From: Ruminococcus sp.
Lineage (GTDB): Bacteria; Bacillota; Clostridia; Oscillospirales; Ruminococcaceae
DNA: 32,450 nt
Direction of reading: 5' to 3'
Assembly: GCA_017519415.1 (NCBI GenBank)
Contig: JAFWSI010000002.1
Coordinates: forward strand, 1-32,450
The notes beneath the pieces are model-generated. The model ran no database searches and was not told the DNA's origin. It saw nothing but the letters and a program-made list of their open reading frames with translations. Positions 7,643 through 14,296 of this stretch are shown here, in pieces. Made by a program: the position numbers and the translations under genes. How positions within the stretch are numbered: position 1 is the first letter of the stretch; each line of letters starts with the position of its first letter.

Positions 7643-8485
7643 TTATCTGTTTATGTCGATGACCGACAGCTCGGGACGGTTGAATATCCTCGGAATGAAT
7701 ATCATTCGCAGCGGTATTGCGAGGCCGCGGCTGATAATATGTACGGTATTACCGTATTCGTACATACCCGTTGTATATTTCGGGAACATTCCCTGATCCG
7801 GAGCATAGAGTCCCTGATCCAGCAGGCCGGGTATTCTCCACTGACCGCCGTGAGCGTGTCCCGAAAGGATAAGGTCGAAATATTTAGCGGGCTCCTTGCC
7901 GTTTCCGAGGTAGCTGTCGATCTGTTCGGGCTGATGAGCCAGCAGTATATTGTAGCAGCTGCTGTCGAGTGTGTCGAAGCATTCCTCCAGCTGAGTTTTT
8001 TTCTGTCCCCACTGTACCGAGTCGAGGACTCCGTATATGCGTATATCCTGACCTTTGACAGTAATCTGCTCATAGCTTCCCATGACCAAAGGGCATATTT
8101 TTTTCACTTTCTCGTAGAAGCTTTCCTTATCATCGCGCATTTCCTCGTGATTGCCGGGACAATATACACAGGGGTATTTACTGCTGAGGGCCGACATCAG
8201 TTTAAGAGAATACTTTGTACCGCCCCATGCGTCTATGACGTCACCGCCGAAGACGACTATATCGGGAGAGCGGCTGTCTACCGCCTCGATTATTCCCGAC
8301 TGATCCGTGCCGCCGTAAAAGCAGTTGTGCAGATCGGAGATGAAAACTATCCTTATGCCTTTTTTGAGTTTATCGCTTCTGAGGCTGTAATTTACAGGCT
8401 TCATTGAAAAGCCCCATATGTTAAGTATTATCAGTACGGCAAGAATTGTCGTAAAAACAACGAATTTCTTTTTCTTCTTACTCAT
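7643..8485 (-). CDS. Membrane-anchored metallophosphoesterase (YkuE/YaeI-like)
   Basis: This is a calcineurin-like, two-metal phosphoesterase of 280 residues. A Lys-rich N-terminus and one membrane helix (about 8-27) should hold it on the outer face of the membrane. The metal-site motifs are complete: DLHN (51-54), GGDVID (80-85), GNHEE (111-115), LLAHQPEQ and SGHAHGGQWRIPG. Relatives act on phospholipid-type substrates or UDP-linked lipid A precursors, or remain uncharacterised; the substrate here is unknown. The ATG at 8483-8485 was chosen because GAGGG lies six bases upstream; an in-frame GTG four codons earlier lies within that site. It has its own promoter and a long structured leader. 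No terminator was seen after it, so some readthrough towards rlmB is possible. Confidence 0.87.
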   Translation of the reverse strand: MSKKKKKFVVFTTILAVLIILNIWGFSMKPVNYSLRSDKLKKGIRIVFISDLHNCFYGGTDQSGIIEAVDSRSPDIVVFGGDVIDAWGGTKYSLKLMSALSSKYPCVYCPGNHEEMRDDKESFYEKVKKICPLVMGSYEQITVKGQDIRIYGVLDSVQWGQKKTQLEECFDTLDSSCYNILLAHQPEQIDSYLGNGKEPAKYFDLILSGHAHGGQWRIPGLLDQGLYAPDQGMFPKYTTGMYEYGNTVHIISRGLAIPLRMIFIPRIFNRPELSVIDINR

Positions 8486-8500
8486 ATTATCCCTCACCGA

Positions 8501-8568
8501 GTTCCGTGTTAACGTTCACGAATACATATTATCTGCTTCCGCAGGAGCTGCGTAGCACGGAAACATTA
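8501..8568 (-). other. Structured 5' leader ahead of the metallophosphoesterase gene
   Basis: The leader is rich in complementary segments: GTTCCGTG (8501-8508) can pair with CACGGAA near 8557-8563, enclosing CGCAG/CTGCG around 8540-8552. AACGTT and GTTAAC palindromes lie nearby. It is about 90 nt between promoter and start. It matches no riboswitch class I recognise. Confidence 0.4.
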
Positions 8569-8576
8569 TACAGCTA

Positions 8577-8605
8577 ATTATACAACAAAAACCGTCTGAA
8601 TGCAA
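8577..8605 (-). promoter_or_regulatory. SigA-type promoter of the metallophosphoesterase gene
   Basis: Minus strand TTGCAT (8600-8605), 17 bp, TATAAT (8577-8582). A second TATAAT occurs 12 bp downstream (8565-8570) without a good -35. Confidence 0.7.
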
Positions 8606-8638
8606 TAGAAAAGAGAAGATTTACGGATTATCGTATAT

Positions 8639-8672
8639 AAAAAGAGCCTGAGAGCTTTCTGCTCTCAGGCTC
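8639..8672 (-). terminator. Rho-independent terminator of the nfeD-SPFH operon
   Basis: A perfect 12-bp stem (GAGCCTGAGAGC 8644-8655 with its complement 8661-8672) and a 5-nt loop are followed on the minus strand by five T (8639-8643). Confidence 0.95.
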
Positions 8673-8693
8673 GCGGTATATTTTCGTATTTGT

Positions 8694-9671
8694 TTACTGT
8701 GCCGAAGGTCCGTCCTTTTCAACAAGTGCTTTAAGACCTGTTGCAAGACCTGCAAGACCCTGTATCTCACTTGGGATAATGATCTTTGTAGCCTGACCGT
8801 CAGCAGCCTTTGCAAATGACTCAAGTGATTTGAGCTGGATAACTCTCTCGTTAGGATTAGCGTTATTAAGCTTTACGATACTGTCAGCCAGAGCCTCCTG
8901 TACCATTTCGATAGCTCTCGCCTCACCGGTAGCTTCGAGGATCTTCTGCTCTCTTACAGCGTCAGCTCTGAGAACCATTGCCTGCTTCTGAGCCTCTGCT
9001 TCGAGGATCTGAGCTTCCTTCTTGGCCTGTGCACGGAGTATCTGTGACTCCTTTTCACCTTCTGCAACGAGGATCTGTGACTTCTTGTCACCCTCTGCCT
9101 GAAGGATCTTCTCACGGCGCTCACGCTCAGCCTTCATCTGCTTCTCCATAGCGTCCTGGATCTCACGAGGAGGAAGGATGTTCTTGAGCTCAACGCGGTT
9201 TACCTTGATACCCCAGCGGTCAGTAGCCTGATCGAGGATAGCGGTGATCTTTGAGTTGATAACGTCTCTTGAAGTAAGAGTTGCGTCCAGTTCCATCTCA
9301 CCGATGATGTTACGGAGAGTGGTTGCCGAGAGGTTCTCGATAGCGGCAAGAGGTCTTTCAACGCCGTAGATATACTGCTTTGCGTCGGTGACCTGATAGA
9401 ATACAACGGTATCTATCTGCATTGTAACGTTATCCTTTGTGATAACCGGCTGAGGCTTGAAGTCAACGACCTTTTCCTTGAGGGATACCTTTCCGGCGAT
9501 CCTGTCTATGAAGGGAACGAGGATATGAAGACCTGTTTCCCATTCAGCGTGGAATGAACCGAGACGCTCGATAACGAATACGTGCGCCTGCGGAACAATC
9601 CTGAAGCATCTTATGATAACAAAGAGCAGGAAAATAACAACTAATAAAACGATTATACCAAAAATATCCAT
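8694..9671 (-). CDS. SPFH/band 7 (stomatin-like) membrane scaffold protein
   Basis: SPFH proteins of the slipin/QmcA group oligomerise into ring- or cage-like assemblies on the membrane and organise microdomains. The 325 residues show an N-terminal membrane helix (about 3-22), the band 7 domain with the typical stretch FVIERLGSFHAEWETGLH and KEKVVDFKPQPVITKDNV, and a long charged coiled coil (about 185-245) built of repeated EGEK/AEAQK-type blocks. It ends in ALVEKDGPSAQ. The start ATG (9669-9671) has CGGAGG eight bases upstream. It follows nfeD by 40 bp in the same transcript, the classical stomatin-NfeD pairing, which suggests that the two form one membrane complex. The operon ends with a very strong terminator. 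Confidence 0.93.
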   Translation of the reverse strand: MDIFGIIVLLVVIFLLFVIIRCFRIVPQAHVFVIERLGSFHAEWETGLHILVPFIDRIAGKVSLKEKVVDFKPQPVITKDNVTMQIDTVVFYQVTDAKQYIYGVERPLAAIENLSATTLRNIIGEMELDATLTSRDVINSKITAILDQATDRWGIKVNRVELKNILPPREIQDAMEKQMKAERERREKILQAEGDKKSQILVAEGEKESQILRAQAKKEAQILEAEAQKQAMVLRADAVREQKILEATGEARAIEMVQEALADSIVKLNNANPNERVIQLKSLESFAKAADGQATKIIIPSEIQGLAGLATGLKALVEKDGPSAQ

Positions 9672-9711
9672 TTTAAATACCTCCGATGATATTAATGTAG
9701 TTTTGCAATTA

Positions 9712-10146
9712 CTATTCAGGCTTTACAAGCAGCCTTGCACCTATAACCTTCTGAACGATAACGATAGTACCTACAGGTATTATCTCGTCCTCGTTTTCGG
9801 GAACGGCACTCCAGTTTACCCCGTTCAAAGTGACCCGTCCCGTGCCTTTATCACTGTTAATCTCTTCGATAACCTCAGCGTGCCTGCCGACGTCAAGTTC
9901 GGCATTTGTAGCAACCACGGCATTTTTCCTGCGCCGTTTTCTTATAAGCGGTACGCTCATGAGCAGGAAAATCGTTGAAGCTAAAACGAATATCCCCAGC
10001 TGCTGAAGAGCCGAGAGATCGTATGCATAGCTCAGCAGCATCGTAATAAGCGCTCCTGCCGCGAACCAGATCGACACAAGTTGTACCGTTGCTACTTCCG
10101 CGATAACGAATGCGACTACAGCGATTGCCCAAAACAGTACATCCAA
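9712..10146 (-). CDS. NfeD family membrane protein (short form, TTG start)
   Basis: This is a short NfeD of 144 residues: three hydrophobic segments (about 4-20, 27-44, 50-70), a basic turn RKRRRKN, and a C-terminal OB-fold (about 85-142) with the pattern VGRHAEVIEE, GRVTLNGVNWSAV and VGTIVIVQKV. Short NfeDs lack the ClpP-like protease domain of long forms and are thought to partner SPFH proteins. The start is TTG (10144-10146); no ATG lies nearby in frame, and GGGGG sits about eight bases upstream. It is first in the operon with the SPFH gene, behind a clear promoter that has an inverted repeat at its transcription start. Confidence 0.9.
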   Translation of the reverse strand: MDVLFWAIAVVAFVIAEVATVQLVSIWFAAGALITMLLSYAYDLSALQQLGIFVLASTIFLLMSVPLIRKRRRKNAVVATNAELDVGRHAEVIEEINSDKGTGRVTLNGVNWSAVPENEDEIIPVGTIVIVQKVIGARLLVKPE

Positions 10147-10169
10147 GGCGAGTTCCCCCTTTCACAAAA

Positions 10170-10191
10170 ATTTGTAGTAATCCCTACAAAT
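10170..10191. repeat. Inverted repeat at the nfeD transcription start (possible operator)
   Basis: ATTTGTAG (10170-10177) and CTACAAAT (10184-10191) form a perfect 8-bp inverted repeat with a 6-bp centre. It begins four bases downstream of the -10 box, so it either covers the start point as an operator or forms a 5' hairpin in the mRNA. Confidence 0.55.
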
Positions 10192-10194
10192 ATC

Positions 10195-10223
10195 ATTATA
10201 TCATGAAAGTATGAACTTTTCAA
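10195..10223 (-). promoter_or_regulatory. SigA-type promoter of the nfeD-SPFH operon
   Basis: Minus strand TTGAAA (10218-10223), 17 bp, TATAAT (10195-10200), leaving a leader of about 40 nt. Confidence 0.8.
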
Positions 10224-10311
10224 GTACGGGCGGCAGTATTTCGACAAAATTTTTATTCACTGTGTATAATGCTTGGTATATATTATTTTCTGTATATGTG
10301 TTAAGGGTAAG

Positions 10312-10336
10312 AAAAGATGCTGCGGTTTGCAGCATC
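10312..10336 (-). terminator. Rho-independent terminator of sigG
   Basis: GATGCTGC/GCAGCATC (10316-10323 with 10329-10336), 5-nt loop, then TTTTCTT on the minus strand. It lies 25 bp after the sigG stop. Confidence 0.85.
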
Positions 10337-10361
10337 AGTATAAATATGATAGAGAAGCGGT

Positions 10362-11135
10362 TCAGACGCTGTCTTTTATTTTTTGTATAGCACTTTTTTC
10401 AAGACGGGATACCTGCGCCTGGGATATACCGATCTCGCTTGCAACCTCTACCTGGGTCTTGCCGTTGATGAAACGGCTGTACAGGATATTCCGTTCGCGC
10501 TCGTTGAGTCCGTTTATTGCGTCTCGTATGGATATTTCTGTCATACGGCTGTCAACGTCGCAACTGTCGCTTATCTGATCCATGACATAGAGAGTATCGT
10601 CGTTATCGGAGAAAACAGGTTCATACAGTGATACGGGATCACTGATGCTCTCGAGAGCAATGACCACGTCCGCACGCTTGGCTCCTATCTCGGCGGCTAT
10701 TTCCTGAATATCGGGTTCGCGTTGCAGGGCGGCGGTGAGCCTGTCCTTTGCCTGTATCGCCTTATATGCAAGATCTCGCATGGAACGGCTTACCTTTACG
10801 TGACTGTTGTCTCTGAGATAGCGTCTGAGCTCGCCACTTATCATGGGGACGCAGTATGTGGAGAACCTGACTTCCTTGCTGAGGTCGAAATTGTCTATTG
10901 CCTTCATAAGACCGATCACACCTATCTGAAAAAGATCGTCAATATCGTCGCAGCGGCTCGTAAAGTGCTGGATAACGCTGAGCACAAGCCTGAGATTGCC
11001 TTTTATTAGCTTATCCCGTGCAGCCCTGCTGCCTGTTTCTCTGATTTCCTTTAAAAGAGCGATCTTTTCATTTTCCCTCAGTACTTCGAGTTCCGAGGTG
11101 TTTATACCTGCAATGACCACCTTATTGTATGCCAT
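10362..11135 (-). CDS. sigG: RNA polymerase sporulation sigma factor SigG
   Basis: This sigma-70 factor of 257 residues contains regions 2, 3 and 4: NLRLVLSVIQHF and DDLFQIGVIGLMKAIDNFDL (region 2), RFSTYCVPMISGELRRYLRD, a region 3 from about 110, and a C-terminal helix-turn-helix TQVEVASEIGISQAQVSRLE. The N-terminal NKVVIAGINTSELEVL is characteristic of SigG, the late forespore factor, rather than SigF. The start ATG (11133-11135) has GGAGG seven bases upstream; the frame extends 20 residues further without a site. It is monocistronic and is not next to spoIIGA-sigE as it often is in clostridia. A SigF-like -10 sequence precedes it. The family is certain; SigG over SigF rests on the N-terminus. 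Confidence 0.9.
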   Translation of the reverse strand: MAYNKVVIAGINTSELEVLRENEKIALLKEIRETGSRAARDKLIKGNLRLVLSVIQHFTSRCDDIDDLFQIGVIGLMKAIDNFDLSKEVRFSTYCVPMISGELRRYLRDNSHVKVSRSMRDLAYKAIQAKDRLTAALQREPDIQEIAAEIGAKRADVVIALESISDPVSLYEPVFSDNDDTLYVMDQISDSCDVDSRMTEISIRDAINGLNERERNILYSRFINGKTQVEVASEIGISQAQVSRLEKSAIQKIKDSV

Positions 11136-11164
11136 GATATATCCTCCGTAATGAATTACAAGGA

Positions 11165-11193
11165 TATTATTGCCGCTGAGATACTCTGTAATC
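11165..11193 (-). promoter_or_regulatory. Possible SigF-type promoter of sigG
   Basis: On the minus strand GGCAATAATA (11165-11174) fits every fixed position of the published SigF -10 pattern GGnnAnAnTw. The only -35-like element, GATTA (11189-11193), is imperfect and 14 bp away. In Bacillus sigG is transcribed by SigF, which makes the match meaningful but not proven. Confidence 0.4.
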
Positions 11194-11211
11194 ACAGGGA
11201 AAAAATGGCAT

Positions 11212-11239
11212 AAAAAAGAGCGGCAGCCGCCGCTCTTTT
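11212..11239 (-). terminator. Rho-independent terminator of the pyridoxal kinase gene
   Basis: AAAAGAGCGGC (11214-11224) pairs with GCCGCTCTTTT (11229-11239) around a 4-nt loop; a T run follows on the minus strand. It isolates the kinase from sigG. Confidence 0.85.
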
Positions 11240-11300
11240 ATACTGTAAGCTCATAGTCCGGTGAACCGTTTTTTATATGTACAGATACTTCACGGATCTG

Positions 11301-12164
11301 TCATATACAAGAGCTATTTTTATTTACATAGCCGATGAGCTTGCCGAGGCAAAGCTCAAAGCAGCTCCCGTACCATGTTTCCTTGATATTTGGAATTGTA
11401 GCTTCGATACAGTCAAGAGTAAACCTGACAGAAATATCAAGCGCCTTCTGAATATTCATTCCGAGTGTGCAGGCGCCGCTGAAGACACTTGAAAAAATAT
11501 CGCCTGTACCGTGGAAACGCTGATTGACATTCTTGTCAAATGAAAAATAGAATCTGTCCTTTTCCGAGTCATAGGCAGCTGCGCCCTGAAGCTTATCATC
11601 GTAGTGTACCCCCGTTATAACCGGTACTTTGCAGCCGAGGTCAGCCAGCCGCATGAGAATATCTCTGATATAGGCTTCGTCGTAGCTTTCGGTATAGGGT
11701 ATGTCAAGCAAAAAAGATGCCTCAGTCATATTTGGCAGCATGAAATCGGATCTTGAACAGAGCTTTTTCATTTTTACTACAAAGTCATTTGTAAAGCCCT
11801 TGTAAAGTTTTCCTGCATCGCCCAGAACTGGATCGACTATTATGAATGTGCCGCTTTTACCGAAGTCGTTGAAAAGCTGAGATACTATCTCCACCTGTTC
11901 CTGAGACCCGAGATAGCCTGTGTATAAAGCGTCAAAGCTCAGCCCCATTTTTTTCCAGTGGTCTGCAATGGCGGGAATATCGCTTGTTAGGTCGCGGAAT
12001 GTGTATCCGCTGAAGCCCTCTCCTGTATGGGTGGATAGTACGGCGGTCGGTATCACCGCAGTTTCTATGCCCATTGCCGAGATAATAGGCAGGGCAACGG
12101 TCAGCGAGCACTTGCCGAAGCACGAAATATCCTGTATGGAAACGATTTTTTTCATCATGATCAT
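11301..12164 (-). CDS. Pyridoxal/pyridoxamine kinase (PdxK/PdxY family)
   Basis: This PfkB/ribokinase-fold kinase phosphorylates B6 vitamers with ATP in PLP salvage. Its 287 residues show the family N-terminal IVSIQDISCFGKCSLTVALP, the substrate region TAVLSTHTG, YTGYLGS, VDPVLGD, LPNMTEA, and the ATP/catalytic motif FHGTGD with the catalytic base Asp222. The start is ambiguous among three ATGs in the first four codons (12164, 12158, 12155); GAAAG lies about seven bases before the second. It has a perfect-consensus promoter and its own terminator. An AraC-type regulator diverges from it. PdxY and PdxK cannot be told apart by eye. Confidence 0.87.
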   Translation of the reverse strand: MIMMKKIVSIQDISCFGKCSLTVALPIISAMGIETAVIPTAVLSTHTGEGFSGYTFRDLTSDIPAIADHWKKMGLSFDALYTGYLGSQEQVEIVSQLFNDFGKSGTFIIVDPVLGDAGKLYKGFTNDFVVKMKKLCSRSDFMLPNMTEASFLLDIPYTESYDEAYIRDILMRLADLGCKVPVITGVHYDDKLQGAAAYDSEKDRFYFSFDKNVNQRFHGTGDIFSSVFSGACTLGMNIQKALDISVRFTLDCIEATIPNIKETWYGSCFELCLGKLIGYVNKNSSCI

Positions 12165-12192
12165 TCTTTCATAATAATGTTATCAATTTATG

Positions 12193-12221
12193 ATTATACA
12201 ACAATAGAAATCCTTTGTCAA
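12193..12221 (-). promoter_or_regulatory. Consensus SigA promoter of the pyridoxal kinase gene
   Basis: Minus strand TTGACA (12216-12221), exactly 17 bp, TATAAT (12193-12198): both boxes match consensus perfectly. Confidence 0.88.
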
Positions 12222-12247
12222 TATGCATGAATTACGAAGCAGCATTA

Positions 12248-12270
12248 TATCGTGAATTTATACTATCGTG
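12248..12270. repeat. Direct repeat TATCGTG x2 in the divergent intergenic region
   Basis: TATCGTG occurs at 12248-12254 and 12264-12270, a 16-bp period. It lies 27 bp upstream of the kinase -35 and 66 bp upstream of the araC-type -35. Tandem direct half-sites are typical of AraC-family operators, so it could bind the adjacent regulator (inference). Confidence 0.35.
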
Positions 12271-12335
12271 CAAAGCGGCATATAATAAATAGGTAACGAA
12301 AATACCATAAATAACATTAAATTACCACATTGTGT

Positions 12336-12364
12336 TTGACATGGATATACCTCCATGATAAAAT
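12336..12364 (+). promoter_or_regulatory. SigA promoter of the AraC-type gene with an internal palindrome
   Basis: TTGACA (12336-12341), 17 bp, TAAAAT (12359-12364). The spacer holds a perfect inverted repeat CATGGA (12340-12345)/TCCATG (12352-12357), placed so that a bound protein would block polymerase. Confidence 0.75.
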
Positions 12365-12420
12365 AATAAACAGATTTTTCCTATATTGCGGCATAAATAA
12401 TTACACGAGGTTTTTTTGCT

Positions 12421-13224
12421 ATGAATATTGAGAATATGTGCTATAATCAGAAGCGCGATGATAATTATGTGCTGAAAAAGCGCAGGGGAGAGGGCCACTG
12501 GCTGTTTATGGTGCTAAGAAACGAAGCCCTTTTCAGGATAGATGACAAGGATGTACCGTCGCCAGAGAACTCCTTTGTACTGTTCACTCCGGATCAGAGC
12601 TTTTCGTATCAGGCGAACGGGAGAGGATTTACCGAGGACTGGGTGGAATTTGTTCCCGACGAGAATGAGGAGCAGCTCATATACGATATGGACATACCGC
12701 TCAACAGGATCATACCTGCAACGGACGCCACGGACCTTTCCATGATAATCCGCAATCTGAGTTACGAATTCTTTTCGCTGAACAGGAATCGTCTTGAATC
12801 CATAGATCTGTATTTCAGGCTCATACTGAGCAAGCTCAATGAATATGCGTCGGATTTCAGAAGATACAGCACGGGACATGAGGGACTTTACATTGAAAAA
12901 CTCATGTGGCTCCGCGAAAGCATATACCGGTGGCCTGCCAAGGAATGGAAGGTTGATGAAATGGCGGGTGACATATCCCTCAGCCGTTCGCGGTTACAGC
13001 ATTTATACAGCGAGACCTTTGGAATAAGCATATCCAAGGACATAATAACGAGCAGACTGAACAAAGCGACGGAGCTGCTTAAAAAGGCAGAAAATCCTAT
13101 CAGCAGGATAGCGGCTATGGTCGGATATTCAAACGCTTCATATTTTAACAGACAATTCAGGAACCGCTACGGAAAAACGCCTACCGAGTACCGGAAGGAA
13201 ATATTCGGTCAGAGCAATACATGA
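12421..13224 (+). CDS. AraC family transcriptional regulator
   Basis: This 267-residue regulator has an N-terminal cupin-like ligand domain (about 15-110; HWLFMVLRNEALFRIDD, SFVLFTPDQSFSY) and a C-terminal double helix-turn-helix (about 175-262). The second half carries the strong AraC signature: ISRIAAMVGYSNASYFNRQF followed by RNRYGKTPTEYRKE. Such proteins usually bind a sugar or metabolite and activate nearby genes. The start ATG at 12421 has GAGG ten bases upstream. It is divergent from the pyridoxal kinase, preceded by a promoter with an internal palindrome, and followed by its own terminator. The ligand and targets are unknown. The neighbouring kinase and the DUF3737 gene are the nearest candidates. 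Confidence 0.9.
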   Translation: MNIENMCYNQKRDDNYVLKKRRGEGHWLFMVLRNEALFRIDDKDVPSPENSFVLFTPDQSFSYQANGRGFTEDWVEFVPDENEEQLIYDMDIPLNRIIPATDATDLSMIIRNLSYEFFSLNRNRLESIDLYFRLILSKLNEYASDFRRYSTGHEGLYIEKLMWLRESIYRWPAKEWKVDEMAGDISLSRSRLQHLYSETFGISISKDIITSRLNKATELLKKAENPISRIAAMVGYSNASYFNRQFRNRYGKTPTEYRKEIFGQSNT

Positions 13225-13227
13225 AGG

Positions 13228-13255
13228 AAAGCTGCCTAAAACAAGGCAGCTTTTT
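13228..13255 (+). terminator. Rho-independent terminator of the AraC-type gene
   Basis: AAAGCTGCCT (13228-13237) pairs with AGGCAGCTTT (13244-13253) around a 6-nt loop; the T run extends to 13255. Confidence 0.9.
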
Positions 13256-13315
13256 GACATTATAGCGTTCAGTCATATGAATTTTCGAAAAAAGTGAAAT
13301 TTTTTGTTATTTTTC

Positions 13316-13344
13316 TTGCCTTTTCAAATAAAAGATGATATAAT
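13316..13344 (+). promoter_or_regulatory. SigA-type promoter of the DUF3737 gene
   Basis: TTGCCT (13316-13321), 17 bp, TATAAT (13339-13344), about 30 bp before the ATG. Confidence 0.75.
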
Positions 13345-13373
13345 AATAACATCTTTATCAGAGGAGTGAGTTA

Positions 13374-14234
13374 ATGAAAGAACTTTTCAATGAGCACCTG
13401 ACGGGGGAAAGGGCTCTGTATCAAGGCAATGAACTCAGGATCGTAGGCACAGTGTTTGAGGAGGGCGAGTCGCCCCTGAAGCACAGCCGCTATATCGATC
13501 TGTCCGACTGTACCTTCAAATGGCATTATCCTGTGTGGTACAGCGATAACATCCGTATAAAGCACTGTACCGTCAGCGAGGACGGAAGAGCCGGTTTCTG
13601 GTATTCTTCCAATATCGATATGTCGAGCAGCGTTATCTGCGCACGCAAATCCTTCCGCCATTCAAGCAATATCAGCATGAGGGACGTCACCTTTACAAAC
13701 GGCGACGAAACTTTGTGGAGATGTGCAAATGTGCGTCTTTCAAACGTGAAGCTTCACGGCGATTATTTCGCCAAGGACTGTGACGGCATGGAAATATCAA
13801 ACATGGATCTTAAAGGAAGCTATGCCTTTGACGGAGTACGCAACGTTACCGTGCGCAATTCAGTCATAAGCGGAAGGGACGCATTCTGGAACAGTGAGAA
13901 TGTTGTCATATATGATTCAAGGATAACGGGAATGTATTTTTGCTGGAATTCCCGTAATATAACTCTTGTGAACTGTACTATCGACAGTCTTCAGGGCATG
14001 TGCTATGTAGATAACCTTACAATGAAGAACTGCAACCTTGCAAATACGTCGCTTGCTTTTGAGTATTCAAGAGTAAATGCTGATATTTCGGGATATATCA
14101 TCAGTGTAAGGAATCCGTCCGGCGGTATAATCAGGGCAGGCTCAATAGGCGAGCTCATACTGGAAGAAGACAAGGTCGATGTTTCTAAGACAAAGATACT
14201 CTGCTGCAATCAGACATCAGTAGCTGTACACTGA
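13374..14234 (+). CDS. DUF3737 family right-handed beta-helix protein
   Basis: The 286 residues consist almost entirely of short repeated beta-helix rungs of about 20-22 residues: SDNIRIKHCTV, SSNIDMSSSVI, SSNISMRDVTF, CANVRLSNVKL, VRNVTVRNSVI, SENVVIYDSRI, SRNITLVNCTI and so on, with regular Asn and aromatic stacking positions. This pattern and the opening EHLTGERALYQG fit the DUF3737 family, whose function is unknown. There is no signal peptide or membrane segment, so it is probably cytoplasmic. The start ATG at 13374 has AGGAG nine bases upstream. It is monocistronic, with its own promoter, and convergent with ackA at a shared terminator. The fold resembles sugar-acting beta-helix enzymes, but I see no defined catalytic residues. 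Confidence 0.85.
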   Translation: MKELFNEHLTGERALYQGNELRIVGTVFEEGESPLKHSRYIDLSDCTFKWHYPVWYSDNIRIKHCTVSEDGRAGFWYSSNIDMSSSVICARKSFRHSSNISMRDVTFTNGDETLWRCANVRLSNVKLHGDYFAKDCDGMEISNMDLKGSYAFDGVRNVTVRNSVISGRDAFWNSENVVIYDSRITGMYFCWNSRNITLVNCTIDSLQGMCYVDNLTMKNCNLANTSLAFEYSRVNADISGYIISVRNPSGGIIRAGSIGELILEEDKVDVSKTKILCCNQTSVAVH

Positions 14235-14237
14235 AAA

Positions 14238-14267
14238 AAGGACCTGCACCTTTGAGTGCAGGTCCTT
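14238..14267. terminator. Bidirectional terminator between the DUF3737 gene and ackA
   Basis: A perfect 12-bp stem (AAGGACCTGCAC 14238-14249 with GTGCAGGTCCTT 14256-14267). The A run before it gives a T run on the minus strand (ackA); on the plus strand CTTGCTTT follows. Confidence 0.88.
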
Positions 14268-14296
14268 CTTGCTTTGTAACACTAAATATGATATAA

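Noticed and set aside
7553-8407. Long open frame on the plus strand opposite the metallophosphoesterase gene
   Set aside because: It lacks a ribosome-binding site and resembles no family. The minus strand carries complete metallophosphoesterase motifs, so this is an antisense shadow.
10362-11135. Calling this sigma factor SigF
   Set aside because: The N-terminal NKVVIAGINTSELEVL segment is SigG-like, and no spoIIAA/spoIIAB genes lie upstream.
14238-14267. Attenuator of ackA
   Set aside because: It lies downstream of ackA, between two convergent genes; it is a shared terminator.
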